From Trichodesmium sp. MAG_R04 (lineage in GTDB: Bacteria > Cyanobacteriota > Cyanobacteriia > Cyanobacteriales > Microcoleaceae), in the NCBI GenBank assembly GCA_023356515.1, contig JAKQYG010000205.1, forward strand, positions 1-7,302: a stretch of 7,302 bases of DNA. The letters run 5' to 3'. Position 1 is the stretch's first letter. The number at the start of each line of letters is the position of its first letter. Shown here one piece after another: positions 6,761-7,302 of this stretch. A program made the translations under genes and the position numbers. The notes beneath the pieces are model-generated. The model was not told where the DNA came from, ran no database searches, and saw nothing but the letters and a program-made list of their open reading frames with translations.

Positions 6761-6836
6761 TGTACCAATTAAACCTCTCTGAGAAAAAAGTCTGAACCCC
6801 TTGATTTATCTTTCTAAATTTTTGTACCAAATAAAC
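6761..6836. repeat. imperfect direct repeat TGTACCAA-(A/T)-TAAAC
   Basis: TGTACCAATTAAAC (6761-6774) and TGTACCAAATAAAC (6823-6836) match at 13 of 14 positions, 62 bp apart. GAAACCCC (6733-6740) and GAACCCC (6794-6800) precede them at a similar distance, so the two may be diverged copies of a unit of roughly 45 bp. They may be regulator sites or the relic of a tandem duplication. Confidence 0.4.
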
Positions 6837-6953
6837 TACAATTTAACTGGGACACCTATTTATATACAAAACGTAACAAAGACTGATACCTAGAACTCAT
6901 TTATAGTAAGCATTTCATCAAAATTAAAATTCATATTTTTAACTAGAATAATC

Positions 6954-6968
6954 AGATAATGATTATCT
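6954..6968. promoter_or_regulatory. Fur/Zur/PerR-family-like 7-1-7 palindrome
   Basis: AGATAAT-G-ATTATCT is a perfect 15-bp palindrome. It differs only at its two outermost bases from TGATAAT-N-ATTATCA, the 7-1-7 pattern described for metal-dependent Fur-family regulators. AATAATC lies just downstream. It is about 370 bp upstream of the D2 start and 50 bp beyond the end of the CyRepA1-like fragment. In DNA this AT-rich, a chance match is quite possible. Confidence 0.3.
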
Positions 6969-7017
6969 AATAATCAAACATTTTTAGCAAATACATTTAA
7001 CATTTTGTAACCTTATT

Positions 7018-7302
7018 TTAATGGATGTTAAAAGTAATATTTATCCGAAAAGAACTAATTATAGTATTGACAATTTTATTTTGACAGTACGCTATATGTA
7101 GCGTACCTGCGTAAGTCCTGATATATTTATCTATGGCCCAATCTGATAAGTTTCCGTCCATACATATTATGACCTTACAACGCTTGAGGCACTCAGCCCA
7201 TTTCTTCAAACACTCAGCGCGATTTTTGCGGTGGGTGCTTGCAGTAAGGATATGATTGATGGTCTCCATGCACTCGTCTAAAATTAAGACTTTTCCATCA
7301 AA
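7018..7302 (-). pseudogene. CyRepA1-like plasmid replication protein, internal fragment with truncated end
   Basis: The frame enters from the right edge and gives 94 residues. The first part has VLILDECMETINHILTAST (about 5-23), a Walker-B-like DE box, then KWAECLKRCKVIICMDGNLSD (split here as KWAECLKRCK and VIICMDGNLSD, about 34-55) and AIDKYIRTYAG. This order, with a DExx box, a helix of about 20 residues and VI-x-x-D-x-x-LSD, is what I know from the cyanobacterial CyRepA1 replication proteins (DUF3854-linked, with an origin-binding-helicase-like core). Those proteins are normally about a thousand residues and continue well past this point. Here the similarity stops after YAG, exactly where a perfect hairpin begins, and the remaining residues are unstructured read-through to a stop. 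The gene therefore appears truncated. The family call is from pattern memory and could be another DExx helicase. Confidence 0.55.
7087..7106. repeat. perfect 8-bp stem hairpin at the truncation point
   Basis: GTACGCTA (7087-7094) and TAGCGTAC (7099-7106) form a perfect inverted repeat around TATG. It lies where CyRepA1-like similarity ends in the overlapping frame, followed by CTGCGTAAGTCCTG. A subterminal hairpin is the type of structure found at the ends of IS200/IS605-family elements. No transposase is in the window, so an insertion end is only a possibility. Confidence 0.5.

Larger units (their letters stand above)
6599..7017. other. leader/intergenic region upstream of the cluster
   Basis: About 420 bp without a confident gene. 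It should contain the promoter for D2. Visible elements are three AATACA hexamers (6605-6610, 6612-6617 and 6625-6630, reading TGTATT towards D2), a diverged direct repeat (6761-6774 and 6823-6836), a minus-strand 57-codon frame at 6657-6830 lacking an ATG, and a Fur-like palindrome at 6954-6968. I saw no tRNA, CRISPR or riboswitch pattern that I could defend. Confidence 0.5.

Noticed and set aside
6840..6960. 14-codon minus-strand frame starting MNFNFDEMLTINEF as a precursor peptide
   Set aside because: No ribosome site, very short, in AT-rich DNA; nothing supports translation.
1..7302. CRISPR arrays, tRNA or rRNA genes
   Set aside because: No regularly spaced direct repeats and no cloverleaf or rRNA-like stretches were recognised on either strand.

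Overview
The window looks like an accessory region of a cyanobacterium, probably filamentous (Nostocales-like). The pointers are AT-rich DNA, two HIP1 octamers (GCGATCGC at 477-484 and 1008-1015), and at the right edge a protein fragment resembling the cyanobacterial CyRepA1 plasmid-replication family. The replicon (plasmid or chromosome) cannot be decided from 7.3 kb.

Left flank (1-1185): the start of an unrecognised minus-strand gene runs off the left edge. A gene-poor gap with two abutting palindromes follows, then a plus-strand remnant of the C-terminal end of a UvrD/Rep-type helicase. Next is a 237-bp gap shared by the convergent 3' ends of the helicase remnant and the gene cluster.

Centre (1186-6587): five minus-strand genes form the core. 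In transcription order they are a membrane fatty acid desaturase (D2), an acyltransferase of the LuxI/FeeM-like GNAT fold, a second and different desaturase (D1), a DUF2817 (M14-like) zinc hydrolase split by one extra base in a run of seven A/T, and an ATP-grasp ligase of the PGM1 (pheganomycin) type. The first three are spaced by 47 and 49 bp and the last two by 50 bp. A 146-bp gap with a terminator-like hairpin separates the two groups.

Inference: this is an uncharacterised biosynthetic cluster for an unsaturated N-acyl amino acid or small lipopeptide. The desaturases would act on the acyl chain, the FeeM-like enzyme would join it to an amine, the PGM1-like ligase would activate a carboxylate and form an amide bond, and the DUF2817 enzyme would trim or cleave the product. 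No NRPS, PKS, transporter or certain precursor peptide is visible.

Right flank (6588-7302): a 430-bp leader region upstream of D2 holds a good Shine-Dalgarno site, three AATACA/TGTATT hexamers, a diverged direct repeat, a protein-like 57-codon frame without ATG, and a 7-1-7 palindrome resembling a Fur-family box. Beyond it lies a truncated CyRepA1-like gene. Its homology stops at a perfect 8-bp hairpin that may mark an insertion or rearrangement junction. Gene debris on both sides suggests the cluster sits in a recombining island.
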